Below, piece after piece: positions 24,198 to 31,832 of a stretch of DNA of 42,161 bases (the stretch's first letter is position 1; each line of letters begins with the position of its first letter). This stretch comes from Gammaproteobacteria bacterium (lineage in GTDB: Bacteria > Pseudomonadota > Gammaproteobacteria > Competibacterales > Competibacteraceae). The stretch lies in the NCBI GenBank assembly GCA_020846135.1, contig JADLEK010000035.1, forward strand, positions 1-42,161. The letters are read 5' to 3'. Below the pieces are notes generated by a model. The model did no database searches. It saw only the letters and a list, made by a program, of their open reading frames with translations, and was not told where the DNA came from. Position numbers and translations under genes: made by a program.

Positions 24198-25617
24198 CAG
24201 ATGGTTTCTCCTGCCAGTAAAAATTAAATAATTTAAAATAATATTAAGTCTATTAAATTAGGATGGCAATATTTGAATGATGCTGCCATAGCCAGCGTTG
24301 TCTGCGTTGGTGGTCGTCGGCCGTTCCCAGGCGCGGCGGATAGCGCGGCGATCTGGCGAGACTCGCGCCGCGCAAGCCGCCGGGTCTGGCTTGCCGGCGT
24401 TGAAGCGGGCTTGTTGGTTCGGCAGCCGCCAATCTTTCCCGCCGTCCCCACCAGCAAAGCTGTGGGGCGGCTACCGCTACAGGTTCGGCTACAAGCCGGT
24501 TTTGCGACGGTTCGGTTACCCGCTCATGGGATGGCGTCCGCACCAGCGAGCTTGCGAGCTGTGGGGCGTCCTTGCCGAGCTTCGGGCTACGAGGATTTTG
24601 GTTCGGTTACCACGATGATTTTTCGGAGGAGGACGGAGCGCAGCTTTTTCCGCGCCGACCTCCGCCAGTTGCCGAACAATTGCGGGAAGTTGTTTTAGCG
24701 CGGCGCGGCTTTTTGCGCGGCGCTGCCTTTGGGTTGAATTGATGCCGGTGGCCGTTCGGCGCGGGGGCGAAAGGTACAAGGGCCGCGCGTCTTTTCGTGC
24801 GGCCCTGCGCCTGGAACCGCCGTGGCCGACTCTTTGAAGCCATGTCCAGTAACCGGGTTTAGCGCGGCGCGGCTTTTTGCGCGGCGCTGCCTTTGGACTG
24901 GATAGATGGCAATCGTTATTCGGCGCGGGAGTGAGCGGCACAAGGCCCCGCGCGTCTTCTTCTTTTGCGCGGGCTGTGCCGTGAACTGCCGTGGCCGACT
25001 CGTTGAGGGCATAAATGATGGAGCGGGGGCGTAGCCGCCGCTTCTGGAGGGTACTGTGTTGCTGTGGCTTTTCCAGCACGGGGGCGAACGGCGCTGGCCC
25101 TGCGCGTCCTTTCGTGCAGGGCCGCGCCGAAAGCCGCCGGGGCTGGCTCACCAGCGTTGATGCGCAGTTGTGGTTCGGTGGCTGCCGATCTTTCCCGCCG
25201 TCCCCACCAGCGAGCCTGCGAGCTGTGGGGCGCCTTGACTATGGTTCGGGTTGTTGGTTGCTTGGAATCGCCACTGAGCCGAGCAAGGACCGTAGCCCGA
25301 CGTAGGAGGGCTATTGCCCTGATCCGGCGCGTGGTTCCCGTGGTCGTTCCACGCTCACGTTGTGCGCCGGGAGCGCATCCGCCCGCAGGGACGCGCTACG
25401 GTCCCCGTGGTTGTGGAACGTGAAGAGTGGCGGACTGGGTTGGAGTGTTGCTATGGATAGCGAGCAGTTGGAGAAAACGAGATCACCACTCAGCGCCTAT
25501 CCCTAAAAAACCGTTCAGTAGCGCCAGATGCCACAATGACCCCGATTATCGCCACCAACGGCTGAACCAGCCGGGAATTCATTCCACAACCGGTCGTAGG
25601 GTTCGTCGGCCGCCCGC
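24198..25617. other. 1.4-kb gene-poor, repeat-rich stretch
   Basis: The open frames here are GC-rich, overlap one another on both strands and lack good ribosome sites, so I call none as genes. Dispersed similar blocks occur. CTTTCCCGCCGTCCCCACCA appears near 24433 and 25192, each 20-40 bp from a variant of AGCTGTGGGGCG. GCGAGCTTGCGAGCTGTGGG near 24547 is close to GCGAGCCTGCGAGCTGTGGG near 25210. Two long tandem copies lie at 24694-25021. The stretch looks like layered duplications, perhaps an old origin or remnants of non-coding mobile units. Confidence 0.5.
24694..25021. repeat. Tandem direct repeat, period about 164 bp
   Basis: Two copies begin at 24694 and 24858 with TTTAGCGCGGCGCGGCTTTT, and continue GCGCGGCGCTGCCTTTGG without a mismatch. 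Middles differ, but later blocks (CCGCGCGTCTT; GCCGTGGCCGACTC) align again. The unit is GC-rich with dyads (GCGCGGC...GCGCGGCGC) and encodes nothing convincing. Confidence 0.8.
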
Positions 25618-26112
25618 TTATTCGGCTGCCGCACCCAGGAAAATTCGAGTGACCCGGCCTTGGTGGAAGGTAAACACCAGACCGCCATAGAGGGCGCCAG
25701 CCACCAGGCGTTGACCGGATACGCTGGTTTCCTTTTCCCGGTCGCGCCCGTAGGCAGCCATCACCTCGCGCTCGGTGCTGCCGATGCCGATCCCGCGCCG
25801 GGTTTTCCAGGAACTGGGGCGGGTCAGGGTGATGGCGCGAATGGTTTGCGGGCCAGCGGACTTCGCCGCACCTACGTCCAGAGTCAGCCCGCAGGCCGGC
25901 GCGGTCCAGGCTTGATGATAGTCGCCGTCCGCTCCCCACAATTCCACCGGGCCGCGTTGCACCGGGCAAGTGACGAGCCGTTTGGCTTCGGCGGCGGGCT
26001 GGTTAAAGCGCAGTGGGCCGATCCGCTCTTCCTTCAGTAGAGCGAATTCATCGGCGGCGGCCGAGTTCAAGAGGATGGCCAGGAAGAGGGCGGCAATCCG
26101 GGTTGTGTTCAT
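25618..26112 (-). CDS. Predicted secreted hypothetical protein
   Basis: This 164-residue protein has a clear signal peptide (MNTTRIAALFLAILLNSAAA, cleavage probable before DEF). The mature part has two Cys (LVTCPVQRG and APACGLTLD), compatible with one disulfide, and ends in short beta-rich segments (YGGLVFTFHQGRVTRIFLG). The pattern GIGSTEREVMAAYG resembles periplasmic proteins with a repeated bacterial-type fold, but I cannot name a family. It lies between the repeat-rich region and the partition operon in the opposite direction, so it is probably cargo rather than maintenance. Confidence 0.7.
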   Translation of the reverse strand: MNTTRIAALFLAILLNSAAADEFALLKEERIGPLRFNQPAAEAKRLVTCPVQRGPVELWGADGDYHQAWTAPACGLTLDVGAAKSAGPQTIRAITLTRPSSWKTRRGIGIGSTEREVMAAYGRDREKETSVSGQRLVAGALYGGLVFTFHQGRVTRIFLGAAAE

Positions 26113-26261
26113 TCGCTAATTGCCCGTCAGCTCCGCAATCCTGGCATCAATCGCCGGCAGCAGCAGGATCAGGTAGAACTGCTGCGTGCGGGTGAGTGTG
26201 TGTTTTTCCAGCTTGGATTCCTGATGTTAAACAGGCCATCAGTACCCTTGCTAGGCTCCAT

Positions 26262-26301
26262 GTGAGTATGTGAGTATGTGAGTTTTTAAGTTAATACTCA
26301 C
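26262..26301. promoter_or_regulatory. Upstream partition site: five 8-bp phased boxes (parH-like)
   Basis: From 26262 the sequence reads in exact 8-bp steps: GTGAGTAT, GTGAGTAT, GTGAGTTT, TTAAGTTA, ATACTCAC. GAGT, or its complement ACTC, recurs every 8 bp with AT-rich 4-bp spacers. This is the layout known for ParG sites of ParF-ParG systems. It ends 15 bp before the parF-like start, so it can serve as both operator and centromere. Confidence 0.75.
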
Positions 26302-26316
26302 AACAAGGGTAATTTC

Positions 26317-26952
26317 ATGAAGATTTTAGCAGTGTTGAATGAAAAGGGTGGTGTGGGCAAAACTACGATGGCGACCAACCTAGCGCGTGGTCTGCAACTG
26401 GCGGGTCAATCGGCCATCATTATTGATAGCGATCCCCAAGGAAGCGCCCGCGATTGGTATGCGGCGGCTCGCGAAGACAACCAGCTCCCGCCGGTAGTGG
26501 GTATGGACCGGCCCCCCCTGTTCAAAAATCTCAAGCATGTAGCTCAAGGCTTTGCCTGGGCGGTTATTGACGGCTCGCCGCGCGTCGAAGATCTGGCGGT
26601 GGCCGCGATCAAGGTGGCCGACTTGGTATTAATCCCGGTTCAACCCTCACCCTACGATATTTGGGCGACGGAATCACTGGTCGATCTGGTGAAGACCCGA
26701 CAGGAACTTGCTAACGGTAAGCCCTCCGCCGCTTTTCTCATCAGCCGACAGATCGTGGGGACCAAACTGGCCGCTGAGGCGCGCGAAGCATTGGAAGGCT
26801 ATCAACTGCCTATTTTACAAAACTTGACCAGCCAGCGGGTCATTTATGCCAACAGCGCCGCACGGGGTTCTACGGTGCTGGATGATGAACCCACTGGCGC
26901 CGCCGCTGAGGAAATACGCGCATTGGTTAAGGAGATCATCGCATGGCGCTGA
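26317..26952 (+). CDS. ParA/ParF-type partition ATPase
   Basis: The 211-residue length fits the small ParF class (type Ib), which lacks an N-terminal HTH. It opens with the deviant Walker A (NEKGGVGKTTMATNLARGLQ, both lysines present), then IIDSDPQGSARDWYAAA (switch I region) and VIDGSPRVEDLAVAAIKVAD, with LVLIPVQPSPYDIW. ATP-driven dimerisation or polymerisation on the nucleoid moves plasmid copies apart. It overlaps the downstream RHH gene by 10 bp and follows a phased 8-bp operator array. A GG-rich ribosome site (AAGGGTAATTTC) precedes the ATG. It supports a plasmid or integrative-element origin for the region. Confidence 0.92.
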   Translation: MKILAVLNEKGGVGKTTMATNLARGLQLAGQSAIIIDSDPQGSARDWYAAAREDNQLPPVVGMDRPPLFKNLKHVAQGFAWAVIDGSPRVEDLAVAAIKVADLVLIPVQPSPYDIWATESLVDLVKTRQELANGKPSAAFLISRQIVGTKLAAEAREALEGYQLPILQNLTSQRVIYANSAARGSTVLDDEPTGAAAEEIRALVKEIIAWR

Positions 26953-27164
26953 AAGCTGGCCGACCCACCGGGCGGACTCTGGATCATGTGGATCGGATGC
27001 GGCAACGTCTGGAAACGGGGGATGAGGAGATGCGGCTCAACGTGCGGATGCTCAAATCAGAATATCAGGCATTGAAGCGGTTCGCGCTGGAACAGGATAT
27101 GTCGGTTTCCGATGTGGTGCGGTTTGCCCTTCGTAGCCACATGAACCAGTCCAATCCTCAGTGA
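26943..27164 (+). CDS. ParG-like ribbon-helix-helix centromere-binding protein
   Basis: The 73-residue protein has a flexible basic N-terminal tail (MALKAGRPTGRTLDHVDRMR) and a C-terminal ribbon-helix-helix fold. That fold has the strand EEMRLNVRMLKSEYQALKRF followed by ALEQDMSVSDVVRFALRSHM. ParG has the same order: a mobile tail that stimulates ParF ATPase and an RHH dimer that binds DNA boxes. It is translationally coupled to the ParF-like gene. Three GTGAGTMA octads overlap its stop codon and continue downstream, so it may bind both sides of its own operon. Confidence 0.85.
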   Translation: MALKAGRPTGRTLDHVDRMRQRLETGDEEMRLNVRMLKSEYQALKRFALEQDMSVSDVVRFALRSHMNQSNPQ

Positions 27165-27184
27165 GTCAGTGAGTCAGTGAGTAA
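27161..27184. repeat. Three 8-bp repeats at the end of the parG-like gene
   Basis: GTGAGTCA, GTGAGTCA and GTGAGTAA follow each other without gaps; the first overlaps the stop codon. The core GTGAGT and the 8-bp phase match the boxes upstream of the partition operon. Confidence 0.75.
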
Positions 27185-27382
27185 CGAGGGCGCAACTACA
27201 TTGCTTATATCGCAGCTTAACCTGCTCCAACCGATTTACCCCTCCTTACGAATAATCAGCTAACAACAACTCTCACTGACCCGGACGGGTACCCCACCGC
27301 TTCCGGCCTACCGTCAAAATCTGTTTACTCCATACCTTCTTGTGTAACCGTATCCCGCAGCAAAGGTAAACGCCGCTTCATT

Positions 27383-27406
27383 GTGAGTATGTAAGTAGAT
27401 ACTCAC
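27383..27406. promoter_or_regulatory. Third partition-type box cluster with long dyad
   Basis: GTGAGTAT, GTAAGTAG and ATACTCAC are again in 8-bp phase. With flanks, the arms ATTGTGAGTAT and ATACTCACAAT form a perfect 11-bp inverted repeat around an 8-bp centre (27380-27409). It is a second candidate centromere or an operator for the recombinase side. Confidence 0.75.
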
Positions 27407-27445
27407 AATAGGGCAATCGAGCAGGAATGATATGCGCTATAAAAA

Positions 27446-27598
27446 TTCAGAAATAAAAATTTCCGAAAGTTCGCTATGAAAAAGTGCGCTTTTCTCCGGG
27501 TCGCCCCCGCCCGAATAGCCCATCTTTGGCGGGTTTGGCCTATCCTTGCTTTTTAGGATTTCAATGTTAAGTTTCAGAAATAGTCATTTCCGAAAGTT
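27446..27598. repeat. Pair of 26-bp recombination-site-like repeats before the recombinase gene
   Basis: Copies at 27446-27471 and 27573-27598 share TTCAGAAATA and ATTTCCGAAAGTT; only the 3 bp between them differ (AAA versus GTC). Each copy is an imperfect inverted repeat (arms about 13 bp, AAGTTTCAGAAAT against AACTTTCGGAAAT, around a 4-bp centre), the shape of a tyrosine-recombinase core. The spacing is 127 bp. The rest of the 490-bp interval between the parG-like gene and the recombinase gene holds a GC-rich dyad stretch near 27500-27550 and no gene. Confidence 0.6.
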
Positions 27599-27654
27599 AA
27601 CAGCCCCGCCCAACCCGCTACAGGGTACGGTGCAGCCCTTGGAGAACCGCCATC

Positions 27655-28584
27655 ATGTTCGACCGTGAAGTCTTCGACGAGACCCGCAAGGAGTTCCTGG
27701 CCCATCTGCTGTACGCCAAGGGCCACAGCAAGACCACCTGCTACGCCTACCACTCCGATCTGGGGATCTGGGCCGACTGGCTCCAGGCAGCCGGCAAGGA
27801 CTGGCAACGGGCGCGGGTCGCCGATGTCGAGCAGTTCAGCGCCTGGCAGTTGCGCGACCGGCAGGTCAGCGCCGCCATCGTCAACCGGCGCCTGAGCACC
27901 CTCAACAGCTTCTACAAGTGGGCGCTCAAGCAGGAAGTGGTCGAGGGCAACCCGGTGTATCTGGCTGACAAGCCCAAGCGCCCGCTGCGGATTCCGGTCT
28001 GGCTGGAGCGGGAGGAGCAGGCCCGGTTCGAGGCGACGCTTAAAGATCGGCGGAACTTGCCCATCAACATCTTCGGCGGCAACCCGCAGCGGATGACCGA
28101 CACCCGCCGCCGCTATGAACTGCTGTTCGGGCTGCAACTGAACTCCGGGCTACGGATCAGCGAGGCCCTGGGGCTGAAGGTGTCGGACGTGCGGCTGGTG
28201 GACGGGGCCGCCCGGTCGGTGCGGGTGATCGGCAAGGGCAACAAGGAACGGCTGGTGCCGCTGCCGGAGGCGTTTGGCGCGGTGTTCGGGTTCTGGCTCA
28301 AGGATCAGCCGCGCGGGGAGTTCGTGTTCGCCAAAGCCGCCGGCCAACCGCCGGTCTCCTCCCAGGCGGCCCGCGCCTACCTGCGGGGGATGGTGCAGAA
28401 GGCGGGCATCGACAAAAAGATCAGCCCGCACAAGCTGCGCCATACCTACGCCACCAACCTGCTCAACGCCGGGGCGGAACTGGTGGACATCAAGGCACTG
28501 CTCGGCCATGAGAGCATCGCCACCACCCAGATTTACACCAACGTCGGACAGGACCGGATGGAGCAGGTGGTGAGTCGGCTGTGA
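27655..28584 (+). CDS. Tyrosine recombinase (XerC/XerD-like integrase)
   Basis: At 309 residues it has the Xer size and two-domain layout. The N-terminal SAM-like core-binding domain (residues 10-95) reads LLYAKGHSKTTCYAYHSDLG. The catalytic domain contains NSGLRISEALGLKVSDVRL (first Arg), then GKGNKERLVPLP (Lys), HKLRHTYATNLLNAGAELVD (His-x-x-Arg), LLGHESIATTQIYTN (His and the Tyr nucleophile). All catalytic residues are present. It may resolve element multimers or integrate and excise the element; two candidate sites lie just upstream. A GGAG ribosome site precedes the ATG by about 9 bp. The next gene overlaps its stop. Confidence 0.92.
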   Translation: MFDREVFDETRKEFLAHLLYAKGHSKTTCYAYHSDLGIWADWLQAAGKDWQRARVADVEQFSAWQLRDRQVSAAIVNRRLSTLNSFYKWALKQEVVEGNPVYLADKPKRPLRIPVWLEREEQARFEATLKDRRNLPINIFGGNPQRMTDTRRRYELLFGLQLNSGLRISEALGLKVSDVRLVDGAARSVRVIGKGNKERLVPLPEAFGAVFGFWLKDQPRGEFVFAKAAGQPPVSSQAARAYLRGMVQKAGIDKKISPHKLRHTYATNLLNAGAELVDIKALLGHESIATTQIYTNVGQDRMEQVVSRL

Positions 28585-29519
28585 ATCGTGCCACGTCTGG
28601 CCTGTCCGCCGCGGGTCTGGCCACTGACCGGATCGGTTTGCTGTGCGCGGTGCTGGCGGCGGTTGGCTTTTCCGGTAAGGCCATCCTGGTCAAGCTGGCC
28701 TATCGGCACGGGGTGGACGCCGAAACCCTGCTGGCCTTGCGCATGGCGTTCAGCCTGCCGTTTTTCGTGGCGATGGGCTGGATCAGCGCGCGGCAACGGG
28801 TTGACCGGCTGACCCGGCGCGATTGGGCCTGGCTGTTCGGGCTGGGGCTGTTGGGCTACTACCTGGCGAGTTATCTGGACTTTCTCGGTCTGCGCTACAT
28901 CAGCGCGGCGCTGGAGCGGCTGATCCTGTTCGTCTATCCCACCCTGGTCGTGCTGCTGTCGGCGCTGCTGTTCGGGCAGCGGATCACGGGCCGGGTGTGG
29001 AGTGCGCTGGCGCTGTGTTATGCCGGGATCGCGCTGGCGGTTGCGCATGACTGGCGGCTGACCGGATCAGCGCAAGATCTGGCATTCGGCAGTCTGCTGG
29101 TCTTTGGCAGCGCCCTGTCCTATGCGCTTTATCTGTTGGGGAACGGGCGGGTGATCCACCGGCTGGGGACGGTCCGGGTGACTGCGTTCGCGTCGGTGGT
29201 GGCTTGCCTGTTGGCGGTGGGCCAATTCCTGCTGCTGCGTCCGCTGGCTACCTTGATCCAGCCGTGGCCGGTCTACGGGCTGGCTATAGCGATGGCGCTC
29301 TTTGCCACGGTGTTGCCGGTGTGGCTGCTGTCGGAAGCCATCCGCCGGATCGGGGCGGGACCGGTCGCCCTGCTGGGGAGCCTGGGACCCATCGTGACCC
29401 TGCTGCTGGCGTGGCTGCTGCTCGATGAGACGCTGGGCGTGGCGCAACTGGCTGGGGCGGCGCTGGTCATGACCGGGGTTACGGTGATGGTAGCGCGGCG
29501 GTCAGCGTTGACGCGCTAA
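28581..29519 (+). CDS. EamA/DMT-family membrane transporter
   Basis: This 312-residue polytopic protein has about ten predicted membrane helices in two EamA repeats (LLCAVLAAVGFSGKAILVKL at the start; LFATVLPVWLLSEAIRRIGA and LLAWLLLDETLGVAQLAGAA near the end). The family exports or imports small metabolites; no substrate can be named. The start is GTG at 28581, overlapping the recombinase stop by 4 bp (GTGA), an unusual coupling for a transporter. This suggests either that it is cargo of the element or that the recombinase gene was inserted precisely against an older gene. Confidence 0.85.
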   Translation: MNRATSGLSAAGLATDRIGLLCAVLAAVGFSGKAILVKLAYRHGVDAETLLALRMAFSLPFFVAMGWISARQRVDRLTRRDWAWLFGLGLLGYYLASYLDFLGLRYISAALERLILFVYPTLVVLLSALLFGQRITGRVWSALALCYAGIALAVAHDWRLTGSAQDLAFGSLLVFGSALSYALYLLGNGRVIHRLGTVRVTAFASVVACLLAVGQFLLLRPLATLIQPWPVYGLAIAMALFATVLPVWLLSEAIRRIGAGPVALLGSLGPIVTLLLAWLLLDETLGVAQLAGAALVMTGVTVMVARRSALTR

Positions 29520-29527
29520 TTTCCTCG

Positions 29528-29660
29528 TGTAAATTTTCCTGTGATTACGACGGTTGGCGGGATCCACCAAGCCATCCAGATCCTTCCAACCAATTGATAT
29601 AAATGCTTTAATCGATATGAAGCGATCCAACTCGGCGGTCAAATCACAGGAAAATTTACA
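29528..29660. mobile_element. 133-bp unit bounded by perfect 19-bp inverted repeats (MITE-like)
   Basis: The ends TGTAAATTTTCCTGTGATT (29528-29546) and its exact complement (29642-29660) are perfect over 19 bp. The interior has no complete gene. The unit could be a miniature inverted-repeat element or a hairpin-type terminator after the transporter gene. The direct flanks do not show an obvious target duplication. Confidence 0.55.
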
Positions 29661-30008
29661 GTACCAAATTTTTTGCACGTTACAATGACCAGTTAATTTC
29701 TCAGCAACCGCCAAAGCTGGTACAGGGCAAATCACCGCCCTAAAGTAGCTGTTCTAATTACCTATTTTTTAGGCTTACCCTACTTTTTAACCACAATCTA
29801 AAGCGCCTAACAATCTCGTTGACATTAAGTGAAATTCCAAAAAATTCCGGCTTGATTTCAACAATATCGTTTTGCTTTTCTGTTTTGCTCACCACAGGCA
29901 CTTTGTTAGCTGGACAACGCCGATCAGTGAAGATGGGCAGGCAAAGCCGTTCGGCGATGGACGGCGGACTACTCCACGGCCAGCTAGGTTTCGACCTGAA
30001 AATCCTGG
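29661..30008. other. Intergenic stretch, AT-rich, no gene recognised
   Basis: The first 200 bp are AT-rich with several T/A runs (CTATTTTTTAGGCTTACCCT). The last 100 bp are GC-rich and open on the plus strand, but I find no ribosome site or protein motif. It could hold remnants of an insertion. Confidence 0.35.
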
Positions 30009-30719
30009 CTAGCTACTGTATGGTAGCGAATACAACATCCCGTTGAACTGACTAAGGCTGATTACATCCACTACGGTAATACATTTTCCTTTTACGCTAA
30101 TCAACCCGGATTCACTCAGGTTATGCAGCACCCGCGATAGCGTCTCCGGGGTCAAATTCAATCGTGAAGCGATAATGTGCTTGCTAGCTGGCAGCTCAAT
30201 GTCGATTGAGCCGTTGGCTGGCGCTCCCGCCAGTTGCAGCAGAAAGCCAATAACCCGTTCGGTGGAGGAATGCAGGGAGTAGTTCTCCACATCCTGAATC
30301 AGGCCATGTAAACGCACGCTTAACCCCGCCAGCATCCGGCGGGCAAAGGCGCTGTCGCGGTCAATCGCCGCGAAAATGCCCCGCTTGGCGATGGACAGCA
30401 GGTGAGAATCTTCCAGCGCCTGGGCGAACACCAGACTGGGCTTTTCCAAGAACATCACCGCTTCACCAAAGCTTTGCCCCGGTCCGACGATGGACACAAC
30501 TTTTTCATTCCCCTGCGGCGAAGAAAACGCCAGTTTGATTTGGCCGGACACAACAGCATAGAAACTGTCCAGCAATGTACCCTTTTGAAACAGGATGCGC
30601 CCTTTACTGAGTCCGACTTCAGAGGTTCCTGCCGCCAACTGGCTGATTTCGCTCTCGCGCAACTGCTGAAACAGCGGCAGATGGGCTAGCGCCCTGCCGA
30701 TATCGATTGGTTTGCCCAC
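30009..30719 (-). CDS. Crp/Fnr-family regulator, Dnr/NnrR-like
   Basis: The 236-residue protein starts at a GTG (30719). It has an N-terminal cyclic-nucleotide-binding-like sensor domain (LFQQLRESEISQLAAGTSEV; GQIKLAFSSPQGNEKVVSIV), the long dimer helix (FARRMLAGLSVRLHGLIQDV) and a C-terminal HTH. The recognition region is SKHIIASRLNLTPETLSRVL. It lacks the N-terminal Cys cluster of oxygen-sensing FNR, which fits the heme/NO-sensing Dnr group. It lies next to nnrS and nor genes, and perfect or near-perfect FNR/DNR boxes occur at 30795 and 38912. It probably activates NO-detoxification and denitrification genes. Whether a heme ligand is present cannot be read directly. Confidence 0.85.
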   Translation of the reverse strand: MGKPIDIGRALAHLPLFQQLRESEISQLAAGTSEVGLSKGRILFQKGTLLDSFYAVVSGQIKLAFSSPQGNEKVVSIVGPGQSFGEAVMFLEKPSLVFAQALEDSHLLSIAKRGIFAAIDRDSAFARRMLAGLSVRLHGLIQDVENYSLHSSTERVIGFLLQLAGAPANGSIDIELPASKHIIASRLNLTPETLSRVLHNLSESGLISVKGKCITVVDVISLSQFNGMLYSLPYSS

Positions 30720-30794
30720 GCCTTGTCTATACTCCTAACCGATTTTGGTTAGCCATCCGGTTTTGCCACACTCCGTTGGTTCAGGCGCCGGCGC

Positions 30795-30808
30795 TTGATG
30801 TAAATCAA
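30795..30808. promoter_or_regulatory. FNR/DNR box (perfect TTGAT-N4-ATCAA)
   Basis: TTGATGTAAATCAA is a perfect FNR/DNR palindrome, 76 bp upstream of the Dnr-like gene start on one side and 92 bp upstream of the truncated ORF on the other. It probably mediates autoregulation and/or drove the now broken gene. Confidence 0.8.
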
Positions 30809-30899
30809 GGCGCACCGGCAACGATTGCCGTACTTAATACAGGGGTGTAAACGACCATCGTGACTGCGGCGCAAGCCAACGCCTCACAAGGAGCGAACC

Positions 30900-31079
30900 A
30901 TGCCATATCCCCGCCTAAAACAAAAACAAGTTGCGGTCGCCCTGGCCGCATTGCCTTTCACGATCAGCTTCGCGCTGGACGTCGATCCACTCCGTTCGTC
31001 ATACCCGCGAAAGCGGATATCCAGTAGTTCAGCCGCTGACTGGATTCCCGCTTCCGTGGGTATGACAGAAACTTATTGA
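30900..31079 (+). pseudogene. Truncated exported-protein gene start, interrupted by a palindromic repeat
   Basis: A 59-codon frame begins after a good AGGAG ribosome site. It encodes a plausible signal peptide (MPYPRLKQKQVAVALAALPF then TISFALD), and then runs into the palindromic repeat at 30998, where it reads SYPRKRISSSSAADWIPASV before stopping. The start lies about 90 bp after a perfect DNR box. So a NO- or nitrite-responsive periplasmic protein gene was probably cut here and the rest lost. Its identity cannot be recovered. Confidence 0.55.
30998..31066. repeat. Dispersed palindromic repeat (GTCATACCCGCG type)
   Basis: The ends GTCATACCCGCG and GTGGGTATGAC, and the inner arms ATCCAGT/ACTGGAT, form a long imperfect hairpin. 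Sequences of this type (GTCATTCCCGCG ... CGCGGGAATGAC) are common dispersed intergenic repeats in many proteobacteria. Confidence 0.75.
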
Positions 31080-31118
31080 GAATGGGTATGAGAACTCTGG
31101 TGGATTTGGATTGAATGG

Positions 31119-31580
31119 TCAGGCGATATCGAGTTGCGCGGTTATTAGCGGTAATCGCTTGCGGGGAGAACGGACTTTGAGCCGGTTTTTATACTGGCTG
31201 AGCAGACTCAGCGTATTTTCAACATATTCCTGCGAACTGATTTCATCAGCGATGTACTGCTGTAATAGCTTCAACCACAAATCATGAATCTCACAACGCG
31301 AGATTCGCTGTCCTCCCGCCAGTGGGCAATCGGGACAGCGCACCTTGCTCAAAGCTTGGGCAACCACGTTTTTTTGCCATTGTCGCCGATACTGTTGCGC
31401 ATGGGCGGCGATCCATTCCATCGCGTGGGCGTTTCGTTCGCCAGGTGGAAATTGCTCGACATAGTGTTCAATAGCGGCGATCTGCCGAAGCAGAAACTCG
31501 GCATCGGACACGTCCAGATGCTGTGTGTCCCCCATGAAACGGGTGATCAGCGCCAACATGGGATCGTCTACGATGTACAT
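31119..31580 (-). CDS. Hypothetical protein of the denitrification region
   Basis: I use the ATG at 31580 (MYIVDDPMLALITRFMGDTQ), giving 153 residues; an upstream in-frame ATG would add 21 residues in a poor context. The protein looks helical and contains a Cys group in KVRCPDCPLAGGQRISRCEI, which could hold a metal. No family is recognised. Its neighbour is nnrS in the opposite direction. Position between a Dnr-like gene and nnrS suggests a role linked to NO or nitrite metabolism, but only by location. Confidence 0.6.
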   Translation of the reverse strand: MYIVDDPMLALITRFMGDTQHLDVSDAEFLLRQIAAIEHYVEQFPPGERNAHAMEWIAAHAQQYRRQWQKNVVAQALSKVRCPDCPLAGGQRISRCEIHDLWLKLLQQYIADEISSQEYVENTLSLLSQYKNRLKVRSPRKRLPLITAQLDIA

Positions 31581-31701
31581 GATTTTTCTCGTGAGCGGAC
31601 GATGATGGATGAAGATCATAGCAAAGAATTGTGCGCTGCACAAAATCAGGTTTCATCGAAAGCGCTCCGATATGGCCATCCGATGGAGTTATCGCATTTC
31701 C

Positions 31702-31737
31702 CCTCCTTGGATAAGGAGGTGTGGCGACGAAGTCGCC
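31702..31737. repeat. Two adjacent hairpins in the nnrS upstream region
   Basis: CCTCCTT-GGAT-AAGGAGG is followed by GGCGAC-GAA-GTCGCC. This resembles a dispersed intergenic repeat and could also shape the 5' end of the nnrS transcript, whose start lies 95 bp on. Confidence 0.5.
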
Positions 31738-31832
31738 GGGGTGGTTCGAAGCGGCGATTCGACAACTCAAATCGAAATTTGACAGACCTGATTAAATCAT
31801 AAACGACCCTTTCAACCGTTGGAAAAAACCGA

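Noticed and set aside
24253..25423. Several 75-210-codon frames in the repeat-rich region
   Set aside because: They overlap on both strands, are rich in Arg/Ala/Pro from GC-rich repeats and lack ribosome sites.
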